From Candidatus Bathyarchaeota archaeon (GTDB lineage Archaea; Thermoproteota; Bathyarchaeia; 40CM-2-53-6), in contig VBBE01000021.1 of assembly GCA_005884605.1 (NCBI GenBank), positions 1 through 43,599 on the forward strand: a stretch of 43,599 nt of DNA, in the 5' to 3' direction. Shown piece after piece: positions 8,498 to 16,351 of the stretch; within the stretch, counting starts at the first letter, position 1; the number at the start of each line of letters is the position of its first letter. The notes under the pieces were generated by a model that saw only the letters and a program-made list of their open reading frames with translations, was not told where the DNA came from and did not search any database. Both the position numbers and the translations under genes were made by a program.

Positions 8498-9274
8498 ATG
8501 CCTGCCAAGGGTAAGAAATTGAATTTTTCCTCGCGAGACAAGTGGCGAGCATGGCTAGCAAGGAATCATCAAACTGTAAGAGAAATCTGGCTTCTCTACG
8601 ATAAGAAACTCTCCGAAACACGATTAATTTCATACAGAGATTTCCTCGACCAAGCGGTCGAAGAGGCGATATGCTACGGCTGGATTGATAGTAGAGTCAA
8701 GCGAATAGGCCTAACGAAACTTGGAGTACGCTTTACTCCACGTAGGTCGACAAGCAATTGGTCGAAGTACAAGAGGGTGCGCGCACTAATGCTGATCCAG
8801 AGTGGCAAAATGACGAAGGCGGGGATCGACGTTCTTCCATGTGAATGGGTAAGCAAGAATTTGAACGGAAAGAACGTTCAGAGAATAATCGCCGCTGACG
8901 TTGTCGCTGGAATATTGATGGAGCGGAGGAGGTTTCTGGTAGAGAAAAGGAGAGCTGACGACGAGGCTGATCCGGGGTTCGTAGAGATTCCAGGCGGGCA
9001 TGTGGATCCAGGTGAAAGTTTGGAAGAGGCCCTAAGAAGGGAGATGAGGGAAGAGCTCGGAATCGACGTCGAGAGGACTAAACTCGTACAGAAGAGTCTC
9101 TACACAGCGAGCAATGGCGAGAGACAGAGAATTCATTATTTCCATGTGGAGAAGTGGAAAGGTAGAATCCGGTCCACAGAGGCAGAGCGGGTGTATTGGG
9201 AATCTGAGATTTCTAATCTCAGCGTTATCCCCGATAGGAGAGCCGTTCGTAAAGTCCTGAGTTCAAAACCCTGA
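8498..9274 (+). CDS. YdeI-family domain fused to Nudix hydrolase
   Basis: A 258-residue two-domain protein. Residues 9-110 match the YdeI/OmdA (OmpD-associated, bacteriocin-protection) family: RDKWRAWLARNHQTVREIWL, then EEAICYGWIDSRVKRI, RFTPRRSTSNWSK and SGKMTKAGI. The usual YdeI C-terminal helical region is replaced from about residue 125 by a Nudix domain. Its Nudix box is complete: G167-x5-E173-x7-R181-E182-x2-E185-E186-x-G188 (GGHVDPGESLEEALRREMRE, then ELGI). The Nudix half should hydrolyse a nucleoside diphosphate-linked substrate using Mg2+; the YdeI half is of unknown biochemistry. The frame is open across the junction, so the fusion is physical. A decayed duplicate of its 5' end lies upstream. 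Confidence 0.8.
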   Translation: MPAKGKKLNFSSRDKWRAWLARNHQTVREIWLLYDKKLSETRLISYRDFLDQAVEEAICYGWIDSRVKRIGLTKLGVRFTPRRSTSNWSKYKRVRALMLIQSGKMTKAGIDVLPCEWVSKNLNGKNVQRIIAADVVAGILMERRRFLVEKRRADDEADPGFVEIPGGHVDPGESLEEALRREMREELGIDVERTKLVQKSLYTASNGERQRIHYFHVEKWKGRIRSTEAERVYWESEISNLSVIPDRRAVRKVLSSKP

Positions 9275-9447
9275 TAGCGAATAGATAGGGTGGGCCCTCG
9301 CGAAACCGGCACTCGCAGGCTACGAATCCAGTTCACCTTCCACTGAGGTGCTCCGGAGTTTACAGAGGACAGTCGTCTAGACAGGTCCTTGTGAACACTC
9401 GGTTTGAGGCTCAGCTAGTTTATGAGGCCCGAGTCCTGAAAATTCTC

Positions 9448-9469
9448 CTTCCCCGGGATTCCCGGGAAG
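9448..9469. promoter_or_regulatory. GC-rich inverted repeat before the VTC-like gene
   Basis: CTTCCC and GGGAAG arms flank a CGGGATTCCCG core that is itself an inverted repeat. The repeat ends 26 bases before the TTG start of the VTC-like gene. It could be an operator or an mRNA hairpin in the 5' leader. The rest of the 220-base gap (9275-9494) shows no gene. Confidence 0.45.
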
Positions 9470-9494
9470 CCGATGGTTAGGGGAGCGCCGATAT

Positions 9495-10781
9495 TTGCGA
9501 AGCCAAGTCAGGGCCGAGATTCGGTACTACATTGACGCTCGCAAAGCTGAGAGATTCAAACTCAGCCTTTTCGAGCTGATGAGCTTGAACAGTTTTCCTA
9601 ACCCCGTCAACCAAACGCTGTACTTCAACAATGAGGAGCACGAAGTCCCCTTCACCTATTCGATCAGAGGAAGGAGATACGAGCAAAAGCCGTTCAAGGA
9701 GCGGTTCAAGTTAAAGCTCAGCGACAAATGGATTTTCGAGGTAAAGAACACCCGGTCAGAACATGGCCGCTTCATCAGACACAAACGACGGAACGAGATG
9801 CTGCCTCTTCAAGAAATCTTGTCGAGGGTAAAACGAATGAGCCGGCTCGGCCAGGTCAGGATTCCACACAGACTAGGCCTCTATGCAGCCGCGAGCTATT
9901 CTAGGAATCATTTTCTTGACAGTGATCGAGGAGTGCGGGTTACAATGGATGAAGATGTTCGGTATTTCACCTTCGAGGGACTTGCAGGGACAATGCTAGG
10001 GGCCTCCAACCGGGCCATTGTGGAACTGAAGATTCCGCCGGGCAGAACAAGTCGTCCACTAGTCGGAAAAATTCACGGTCTTCTCAGGAAAGAGAACGCT
10101 GAACAGGGCATTTCCAAGAAGGCCACGATCTTCAATCTCATCGAGGACCGAGCTAGGAAATCTGGTGAAGCGTACAAGGAACCGAGCCACAACACAGAGA
10201 TCAAAGCAAAAGTTGCGCTTGACGCAGAGGACCAGGACATTTTCCCTAGGATAAGAAACGATCTGTCAGCGGGCAAGATCGAAGGATTCAGACTCTCTGA
10301 CTCTTACCCCAATGTTATGGAGACTGGCAAGCTCTACCACTACGTTCAGGTGCCCACGCATGAATACGTGAGGTTCGAAACTAGTGGTCAATCGAGGTCC
10401 GCGACGATCAAGGAGAACTTTCAGGTCGTGCAAGATCCTTATCGACTGGGTAACGTGATCAAGAGGCGGGAAGTTGAGGAACCTCTTCACCCGGACATGT
10501 TGAAGATGCCGTACAAGGTTCTCACGAGGAGGAGGAAGTACTTCATGGTTGAGCGGAACGGGGGAAATAGGGAATACGCAGTGATGATGGATAGGAGCAC
10601 GCATCGAGGCCACGAGCTGTACCAGTTGGAGGTGGAGGACGTGCTGAACTCGCCTTCACTGAGAACCGAGACGCGGAGCATCAACGATGTGGCATCCATG
10701 GCCAACTATCTCACAGAAGAGTACTCACTGGAGCCCACGACCCTTACGAAAAACCAGTGGCTGATGAGCCTGCCGAACTAG
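9495..10781 (+). CDS. Tandem VTC-like and CYTH domain protein (putative polyphosphate polymerase)
   Basis: A 428-residue soluble protein with two triphosphate-tunnel-like halves. The N-terminal half (about 1-205) follows the VTC (polyphosphate polymerase) pattern: EIRYYI, TLYFNN, FTYSIRGRRY, KWIFEVKN, RGVRVTMDEDVRYF and AIVELKIPPG, that is, basic and acidic residues on alternating strands. The C-terminal half (about 230-428) is CYTH-like: NTEIKAKVAL supplies the ExExK motif, then HEYVRFETSGQSRSATIKE and LYQLEVEDV. VTC domains make polyphosphate from ATP; CYTH enzymes act on triphosphates. The membrane (VTC1-like) and SPX domains of eukaryotic VTC are absent. TTG 9495 is the only plausible in-frame start. 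Convergent with the CHAD gene, 7 bases apart. Domain call good; enzymatic role inferred. Confidence 0.7.
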   Translation: MRSQVRAEIRYYIDARKAERFKLSLFELMSLNSFPNPVNQTLYFNNEEHEVPFTYSIRGRRYEQKPFKERFKLKLSDKWIFEVKNTRSEHGRFIRHKRRNEMLPLQEILSRVKRMSRLGQVRIPHRLGLYAAASYSRNHFLDSDRGVRVTMDEDVRYFTFEGLAGTMLGASNRAIVELKIPPGRTSRPLVGKIHGLLRKENAEQGISKKATIFNLIEDRARKSGEAYKEPSHNTEIKAKVALDAEDQDIFPRIRNDLSAGKIEGFRLSDSYPNVMETGKLYHYVQVPTHEYVRFETSGQSRSATIKENFQVVQDPYRLGNVIKRREVEEPLHPDMLKMPYKVLTRRRKYFMVERNGGNREYAVMMDRSTHRGHELYQLEVEDVLNSPSLRTETRSINDVASMANYLTEEYSLEPTTLTKNQWLMSLPN

Positions 10782-10788
10782 AACGATC

Positions 10789-11583
10789 TCAATGCCTGAC
10801 GGCAAACCTAGAAACTGGATTCTCTCTCGAAGCCTCGACGAACTTCCGATAGTTGTCGTTTCGACTTTCAGTTTCCATGTTTAAGGCCAACTGGATTTCC
10901 GGCGATTTGTTGAGTCCCCGAAGATATGCGATCATCACATCGTGGTCGCGTATAGTGCCAAGCAGGTCTTGCCAGGAACGGAGAGCTACTAGCGGCTTCG
11001 GTGGTCTAGAGAATTCGCCCATTTCTAAAACATAACGGAGCTGTTTACAGTCTCTTCGGACGACGTGCAATTCCTCCACTTTAGACGGGTCTCCCCTTAC
11101 TACCGGGAGTTCATTCGTAATCTTCGAGCCTAGTTTTCTTGCTACTTTGTCGTATCTTCTCTGGAGCACGGTTTCGGAAAGACCTCTGGGTTTCACACGA
11201 GGTCCCGGACTTTTCTGAACGGACAATGCCAGCTCTTTCGCCTGCTCCAGATGAGACTTGCGCGATTTCCTCAGATCCTCTATGAGTCGTTGGTATCTGG
11301 GATCCTGCTTGTACGTTGATAGTTTCGAGAGAATGATATCTTGGTCTCTCACACTGGCGTTTGCTTTCATCAGTTTCTTGATGCGTGTCATGGCTTTCTG
11401 TGCCTTGTTCTGCTTCCGTGTCGTCTTGGGAAGCAATGCGAAAGCGGCTTGCAGACGGCGGGTCGCGGTTCGAAGCCGGTGAACGTTCTCGGCATTCGGA
11501 TCTCGAAGGTAGGCCTTGACTCTCCGGGTCAGCGCTTGCGCGAATTTGTCATATTCTTTCGCGAAAGAGTCGCGAGTAATCAA
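10789..11583 (-). CDS. CHAD-domain protein (putative polyphosphate binder)
   Basis: A 264-residue basic, all-helical protein of the CHAD family (conserved histidine alpha-helical domain), whose members bind polyphosphate and often accompany CYTH or polyphosphate genes. Hallmarks are VHRLRTATRRLQ (about 35-46) and the second-repeat equivalent ELHVVRRDCKQLRYVLE, then GTIRDHDVMIAYL. Lys and Arg are abundant, as expected for a polyanion binder. It is the last gene of a minus-strand operon after the Ppx/GppA gene (48-base gap) and the SixA-type phosphatase, and is convergent with the VTC-like gene. Role as a polyphosphate-granule protein is inference from the family. Confidence 0.85.
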   Translation of the reverse strand: MITRDSFAKEYDKFAQALTRRVKAYLRDPNAENVHRLRTATRRLQAAFALLPKTTRKQNKAQKAMTRIKKLMKANASVRDQDIILSKLSTYKQDPRYQRLIEDLRKSRKSHLEQAKELALSVQKSPGPRVKPRGLSETVLQRRYDKVARKLGSKITNELPVVRGDPSKVEELHVVRRDCKQLRYVLEMGEFSRPPKPLVALRSWQDLLGTIRDHDVMIAYLRGLNKSPEIQLALNMETESRNDNYRKFVEASRENPVSRFAVRH

Positions 11584-11631
11584 GGGAAGGCTGGGTTCGA
11601 GAATTGAGACTACTTAGGTTTTCTTGGGCGT

Positions 11632-13095
11632 TTACATGGCGAGTTGGAGATTGAAAGCGCCTTCAAGGTCTTCGAGGTCTCGAAGAATATCCTTCATGAG
11701 CACTTTCGGAATGCGTTGCTTGCCTTGGGCTATGTGAAGGCGAGGGATTCCGCGCTCAGAACTCATGGATAGATGGATGTCCGTCTTCTGTTGGAGTCTG
11801 GCGATTTGTATCAGGACTGAAATCTTCTTCACCATTTCCATGCTTTTCTTATCTAGGAGGCGCTTGTAACTTGTCTGAGCCCAGTCGGTCCGCCTCATTC
11901 CATTCGCTCTAGCGACAGACAGAGCCATGATCAGCTGGTCTTGGTGTGACAGTGGACTATCAGCCTCCAAAACAATGTAGAACAAGGTCTCCGGATCATA
12001 GATAGGAAGATCAGGCAAGACATGAGCGAGAGCCTCCGAGAGAATCGTATACTCTCTCTTCGTCAGGTTTCTATACGATAATAGAGACTTGGCCAACTTT
12101 TCCGGGGCGGACGCTTTCGCGTGTGTTGGTGTCCCTTCGCGCATCAGAACCCGGTCTACGCGCCCCTGGCGGTATGAGCTTGGGCTTTCAAGAAAAGCTG
12201 AGAGCACTCCGTCCCTTAGACCGTGGGTGCTGACGATAAGTTTGCGGAAGCCAATCTTCTCCATTAGTAGGTGAACTACTAGAGACCCGGCGATGATTGA
12301 TTGGCTTCTCTCTTGGCCTATCGCCGGATTCTTTCTTATTGTCCTCAGACTCATTCTGCGCAGGGCGCGGTGTACTGATCCCACGGCGTTCTTCTTCATC
12401 GAATAATTGTGTAGCTTGTTTAGGGGATACTGTCTTCTCATCTGGTCATATCGCGCGAGTGCGCGTACCGAACCTCCGACCCCAACTAGGTCAAGGTCTT
12501 TTGAAGCTGGAAGGTGCTTCTTCTCCGGCAAGAGTTCGAGTATCCGTTTTCTCATCCGGGCATAGTTTTTCTTTGTGAAAGATCCGTCTGGCTTTGCGTA
12601 TAGGTCAGTTAGTCTTAGTCCTCCGAGAGGGACTGAGAGGATTTTTCTGATCGTAGGCTCCGAGTAGATGACCATCTCTAGGCTTCCTCCTCCAAGGTCG
12701 AAAAACAAGCTGGCGTGGACGCTGGTTGCGTTCTTGGCTCCTTCGAACGCGTATACTGCTTCTTCTTTTTCTGATAGAACCTTGAATTTGAACCCAGTTT
12801 CCTGATATGCTTGTTTGAGGAATTGCTCTCTGTTCCCAGCTTCCCTTACAGCACTGGTAGCGACGGGGAGAACATGATTTGATTGCTCAAGGTCCACGAT
12901 CGCGCGGAACTGTTTCAGGGTTTTGAGAGTGCGTCGGACGGGTTTGTCTCCTAGGAAGCCTGTTTGATCAAGTCCTTCTCCAACCTTCGCGAGGACCGAG
13001 TGCTGTCCATACGCGATGAACGACTTGTCTCGCCTGACTTCGTAGTTGACCAGTTTTAGCGAGTTGTAGCCTAGGTCTATCACGGAGACTTTCAA
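11632..13095 (-). CDS. ppx: Ppx/GppA family exopolyphosphatase
   Basis: A 487-residue ASKHA-fold phosphatase that should release phosphate from polyphosphate ends or hydrolyse pppGpp. The phosphate-binding motifs are visible: VIDLGYNSLKLVNYE at the N-terminus (family IDIGSNSxRL) and FFDLGGGSLEMV near 131-142, plus VGVGGSVRALA and STHGLRDGVL. The Glu in the region around ATSAVREAGNREQF is also conserved. The C-terminal third (from about 320) is an HD-like helical domain. Middle gene of the SixA-Ppx-CHAD operon, 69 bases after the SixA gene. The context of CHAD and VTC genes favours polyphosphate over pppGpp as the substrate. Confidence 0.88.
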   Translation of the reverse strand: MKVSVIDLGYNSLKLVNYEVRRDKSFIAYGQHSVLAKVGEGLDQTGFLGDKPVRRTLKTLKQFRAIVDLEQSNHVLPVATSAVREAGNREQFLKQAYQETGFKFKVLSEKEEAVYAFEGAKNATSVHASLFFDLGGGSLEMVIYSEPTIRKILSVPLGGLRLTDLYAKPDGSFTKKNYARMRKRILELLPEKKHLPASKDLDLVGVGGSVRALARYDQMRRQYPLNKLHNYSMKKNAVGSVHRALRRMSLRTIRKNPAIGQERSQSIIAGSLVVHLLMEKIGFRKLIVSTHGLRDGVLSAFLESPSSYRQGRVDRVLMREGTPTHAKASAPEKLAKSLLSYRNLTKREYTILSEALAHVLPDLPIYDPETLFYIVLEADSPLSHQDQLIMALSVARANGMRRTDWAQTSYKRLLDKKSMEMVKKISVLIQIARLQQKTDIHLSMSSERGIPRLHIAQGKQRIPKVLMKDILRDLEDLEGAFNLQLAM

Positions 13096-13164
13096 ACTTG
13101 GCTAGGGGCCGCCCGTCGTTTCCGTTTCACTTCGGCGGAGTCATAGTGATTCGTTTTTGGTTTA

Positions 13165-13713
13165 TCAAGACATCTTAGTGATGATTCTTGGTGTTAGAAG
13201 CCAGCGGAGTTCGCCGGAGATTCTAGGAGTAAATGATGTTATTCGGACTTTTCCGACGCCTCCTTTTTTCAGAACAATTTTAGCACTCGTGGTCCCGATG
13301 ATCTCTCCAATCATCGAGGTCAGGTAAGGCTCGTGTCCCACGAGGATTGGTCTGGAGCTTTGTTCGAGTCTTGCCAGTTTGCGATAGAGTTCTGCTCTGC
13401 TTCCGTCTGGTTTCAATTCGTTCCACTCTTCCAATGTCGGGATCTTGAGGACGTTGGCCACAATCTCACCAGTCTCCCGAGCCCTTCTCAACGGACTTGT
13501 ATAGATCCTGTCGGTCTCCAATCCGACTGCCTTCAATGACTTGGCTATTTTCTGCATCTCGGCCCGGCCTTCTGGTGTTAGGGGTCGTTCGGAATCTTTC
13601 TCTACAGCTGCCATTCGGTTCCCGGCCTCTCCATGCCTTAGTATGAAAATGTCGATGCTCGTCGAAGTCGCCATCTTTGACGGGATCCGAACGGACGCTG
13701 GCGAAGTTGCCAT
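13165..13713 (-). CDS. sixA: SixA-type histidine phosphatase
   Basis: A histidine-phosphatase superfamily protein, about 183 residues from ATG 13713. The catalytic motif is FILRHGEAGNR; other landmarks are ERPLTPEGRAEMQKIA, YTSPLRRARETGEIV (second Arg) and the C-terminal catalytic His in ILVGHEPYLTSMIG. Bacterial SixA dephosphorylates phospho-His proteins; the archaeal substrate is unknown. Starts at 13674 (shortest, right before the RHG strand) and at TTG 13782 are alternatives. First gene of the operon with Ppx and CHAD, and divergent from the CYTH gene at 13849, so the gap holds both promoters. A link to phosphate metabolism is suggested by position only. Confidence 0.82.
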   Translation of the reverse strand: MATSPASVRIPSKMATSTSIDIFILRHGEAGNRMAAVEKDSERPLTPEGRAEMQKIAKSLKAVGLETDRIYTSPLRRARETGEIVANVLKIPTLEEWNELKPDGSRAELYRKLARLEQSSRPILVGHEPYLTSMIGEIIGTTSAKIVLKKGGVGKVRITSFTPRISGELRWLLTPRIITKMS

Positions 13714-13848
13714 CTTAGTCTCGACTTTTTTGTCGTCTGAGAAAGCCCGCTGTTGTCTCCTTCCTCTCTTGGGCTCTGTCAATTGTCCCTATGGCAAGTT
13801 TCGGTGAGTCAGATAAAGTTCAGTAACCACACTTTCTCCGTTCAAACC

Positions 13849-14655
13849 ATGAGTTGGACTCGGATGGTCAAGCTACCTCAGGCTCTCGGTTTCGGCCGCG
13901 AGATCGAATCGATCCTTCTCATATTGTCGGACCATCCTGAGGAAATTGTCAGAAAGATTGCTGATAAGAAAAGCGTCGGAGATTATCGATTGGTTGGTGA
14001 AAAGACGAAGTTTCTTGCCGACACATACTTCGACACTCCCAACCACTTTCTTTCGCATCGCAAGTTGAATTTGAGAATACGGACAGATAACCAGGATCGT
14101 TGGATTACCATGAAGACTCATCCTAGACGAACTCTGTGGGGTGGAATGGTCCGAGCTGAGATGGAGGTCCCTTGGTCACATGAGACTGTTGAAAAAGTGG
14201 TTTCCGAGCTGAAGATCCCACATCAACTTCCGAGTTCCGCCTGGCAGATAACTCCTTCAGATCCGATTGAACTATTGAAGAGCAAGGGCCTCGTTCCCAT
14301 CCAGCATCGAGAGACACAACGGCAGGTACGAGATGTTACATTCGGCCCTGAAGGCTCCCCCGTCCTAGCAGAACTAGACATTGACTCAGTGCTTTACGAC
14401 TTCGACGATCAAAAGATACGGCTTTTCGAGGTCGAAGTGGAGAGCAAGTCCGAGAAAGGCCAGAACGTGGTCAAGAGCGTCACAAAGAGTCTGAGGGGAG
14501 AATACGGCCCGATCCTACGAAGCTGGCGTCACGGAAAACTAGCAACCGGAACTGGGATCGCGAAACTGTTGAAATCAGGAGAGCTGCGACCGCTGATCGA
14601 TGCAGAAAACCGGCTCCTCCCTGCGGCCTACGACAGGCTCAACAGAATACTCTGA
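13849..14655 (+). CDS. CYTH-domain protein (triphosphatase-like)
   Basis: A 268-residue protein from ATG 13849. CYTH features: DTYFDTPNHFLSHRKLNLRI, then RTDNQDRWITMKTH, MVRAEMEVPW, then SPVLAELDIDSVLYDF and RLFEVEVESKSEKG. These match the alternating acidic/basic strands of triphosphate tunnel enzymes. The N-terminal ExExK signature is replaced by REIESIL, in which the Lys is missing. This could reduce catalysis or reflect a divergent metal site. A C-terminal helical region (KSVTKSLRGEYGPILRSW) follows. Expected substrates are inorganic triphosphate or polyphosphate-like molecules. Divergent from the SixA gene; the next gene starts 19 bases downstream. Confidence 0.78.
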   Translation: MSWTRMVKLPQALGFGREIESILLILSDHPEEIVRKIADKKSVGDYRLVGEKTKFLADTYFDTPNHFLSHRKLNLRIRTDNQDRWITMKTHPRRTLWGGMVRAEMEVPWSHETVEKVVSELKIPHQLPSSAWQITPSDPIELLKSKGLVPIQHRETQRQVRDVTFGPEGSPVLAELDIDSVLYDFDDQKIRLFEVEVESKSEKGQNVVKSVTKSLRGEYGPILRSWRHGKLATGTGIAKLLKSGELRPLIDAENRLLPAAYDRLNRIL

Positions 14656-14674
14656 CACATACATCGGGAGAGAG

Positions 14675-15064
14675 GTGCGTCTCAGCAATCTTCTTAGCGG
14701 GGTTCGCCTACGTGAAAGAGCGAGAGAATTGCTGCTCCGCCCGAGGAGAGGCGAGGCCATCGCGTCCGTTTTCTTATCCTTCATAGCCACTAGCTTAATC
14801 GTTCTCTTCTACAGCCTAGACCCGTTCCGTAACTGGACCCTGTTGGTCGGAGTCTGGGCCGGCTCGGAGGTCGTATTTCTGTATCTCCTCCAGAACCAAC
14901 GACAAAACGAGAAAGAATTCCAGAAACATCCAGTCACCTTTCCTAACCCTGAGGGAGGCGGGCTGCTTGGCGAATACGTGATGCGTCCTTGGCAAGAGGA
15001 GCTCGCTGAACTTGGCCGACGCTACCGAGGCAAGAAGGCGAAGAAACAAAAGAAGAAGGACTAG
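14675..15064 (+). CDS. Small two-segment membrane protein, unknown function
   Basis: About 129 residues from GTG 14675, which is preceded by a purine-rich GGGAGAGA; an in-frame start at 14600 would overlap the CYTH gene. Two hydrophobic stretches are visible (ASVFLSFIATSLIVLFYSL and LLVGVWAGSEVVFLYLL) with a basic amphipathic N-terminus, RLRERARELLLRPRR. The C-terminus ends in a Lys run (KKAKKQKKKD), consistent with a cytosolic tail. It follows the CYTH gene by 19 bases and precedes a secreted-type protein by 3, so the three are probably co-transcribed. No family recognised. Confidence 0.6.
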   Translation: MRLSNLLSGVRLRERARELLLRPRRGEAIASVFLSFIATSLIVLFYSLDPFRNWTLLVGVWAGSEVVFLYLLQNQRQNEKEFQKHPVTFPNPEGGGLLGEYVMRPWQEELAELGRRYRGKKAKKQKKKD

Positions 15065-15067
15065 ATC

Positions 15068-15601
15068 ATGGTCTCCCACGAGACCACGAGGATTCTCGGC
15101 ATCTCTAGCTTGGTGTTCATACTAATCCTCCTCCTAGCTAGAAGCCTACCCTTCCCTTTTCCCGGTTCACAACCAGCAACATTTCCGCGCATCCATGGTG
15201 ACTCTAATGGATATGTCCCAACTCTAATCTTCAGTCACACCGTTTCGTTCACCGGTCCGACGCCGACCTTCAATCTGACCCTGATTCAGTTCCACTCTTA
15301 CATGTGGAGGTTCAACGTTACCGCCGGTTCTGTGAAGATCAGTCTGACTGATCCTAAGACCGGCATTATCTTTTGGACCGTCGGATCTCGTTCGTCAGGG
15401 CAATGGCACCTGAACGGTACGGGTCTTGTTAGGTTCAACTGGACAGCCCCGGTCTCGACATCCTATTCAATGGTTATCGAAAACCAAAACCTCTCGCCAT
15501 GGTCATCGAGCGGGTTCTTGAGCACCTCTCCATATTTCTCGTGCGACATACATGTCTGGGACTTGGATACTCCAACACCACCACCTGTCATCGTCTGGTG
15601 A
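15068..15601 (+). CDS. Membrane-anchored extracellular beta-rich protein
   Basis: A 177-residue protein. An N-terminal hydrophobic segment (TTRILGISSLVFILILLLA) should act as a signal anchor. The rest is beta-rich and Asn/Ser/Thr rich, with N-glycosylation-type sites (NLTLIQ, NVTAGS, NGTGLV, NWTAP). The core VKISLTDPKTGIIFWTVG followed by TSYSMVIENQN resembles extracellular jelly-roll proteins common in archaea that handle ligands or cell-surface contacts. It starts 3 bases after the membrane protein. Function unknown. Confidence 0.6.
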   Translation: MVSHETTRILGISSLVFILILLLARSLPFPFPGSQPATFPRIHGDSNGYVPTLIFSHTVSFTGPTPTFNLTLIQFHSYMWRFNVTAGSVKISLTDPKTGIIFWTVGSRSSGQWHLNGTGLVRFNWTAPVSTSYSMVIENQNLSPWSSSGFLSTSPYFSCDIHVWDLDTPTPPPVIVW

Positions 15602-15674
15602 CTTACACCCGCTACTCTCGCGAGCGAATAGCTCTATTAGGCGGATCAGCCATCAGGAAGCTTGGTCGCAGTCC

Positions 15675-16298
15675 TTGAGCGAGGAACTCTCTGTTGGTCT
15701 GGTCATGGATGTTCTCCGGAACTGCTACGATCCTGAGATACCCGTCAACATTGTTGATCTCGGTTTAGTCTATGGTGTCGCAATCGATAACGGCACTGTG
15801 AAGGTTCGTATGACGCTCACTGCTATGGGCTGCCCAGCCAGTGCTTACCTGAGTCATCAGGTCAAGGAAATGATCGAGAAGATACCCGGTGTCAAGCAGG
15901 CTGATGTCGACATCGTCTGGGATCCACCTTGGACCCCGGACAAGATGAGTGCGGCGGCTCGAGAAGGTCTCCAAGCAAACCAGGAACCAGTGACGATCGA
16001 GTTCGACCCCGCCAGTTTCAAGCCGAAGAAGAAGGGCCACATCGCAAAGAACCCCGACGGGACAGTTGTCCTGATCAACGAGGCAAATTCACGCTACCTC
16101 GGGAACGATGACATCGCTAGCCTCTGGGAGAAAAGCGACGGAAACAAGACCATCGACGAGCTAACATCCGAACTCGCAGTGGAAAAGAAAGTCTCCCCCG
16201 CCGAGATTCGGATGCAGATACTCGAGGTCGTAACTCAGCTAGTCACCATCGGACTGATAGCTCCAGAGGACGCGATGGATCTGCCGCTGCACCCATAG
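15675..16298 (+). CDS. SufT/MIP18 (DUF59) domain fused to PqqD-like domain
   Basis: About 207 residues from TTG 15675; longer in-frame starts would overlap the previous gene. Residues 5-95 are a MIP18/SufT (DUF59) domain: VLRNCYDPEIPVNIVDLGLV, TLTAMGCPASAYLS (with the conserved Cys) and VDIVWDPPWTPDKMS. Members serve in Fe-S cluster assembly or targeting. Residues about 120-200 look like a PqqD-type RiPP-recognition domain: KNPDGTVVLINEANSRYLGN, then DIASLWEKSDGNKTIDELTS and MQILEVVTQLVTIGLI. A joined open frame makes the fusion certain; the role of the PqqD part, possibly peptide or partner binding, is unknown. No radical-SAM gene is nearby. Confidence 0.75.
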   Translation: MSEELSVGLVMDVLRNCYDPEIPVNIVDLGLVYGVAIDNGTVKVRMTLTAMGCPASAYLSHQVKEMIEKIPGVKQADVDIVWDPPWTPDKMSAAAREGLQANQEPVTIEFDPASFKPKKKGHIAKNPDGTVVLINEANSRYLGNDDIASLWEKSDGNKTIDELTSELAVEKKVSPAEIRMQILEVVTQLVTIGLIAPEDAMDLPLHP

Positions 16299-16351
16299 GC
16301 AGTCTACCTAAGCCATATCTGTCTCTGACAACCCCTTCAGCCCATCGGCAT

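Noticed and set aside
9136..9336. Minus-strand frame over the YdeI-Nudix C-terminus
   Set aside because: It is a shadow frame opposite a clear Nudix domain.
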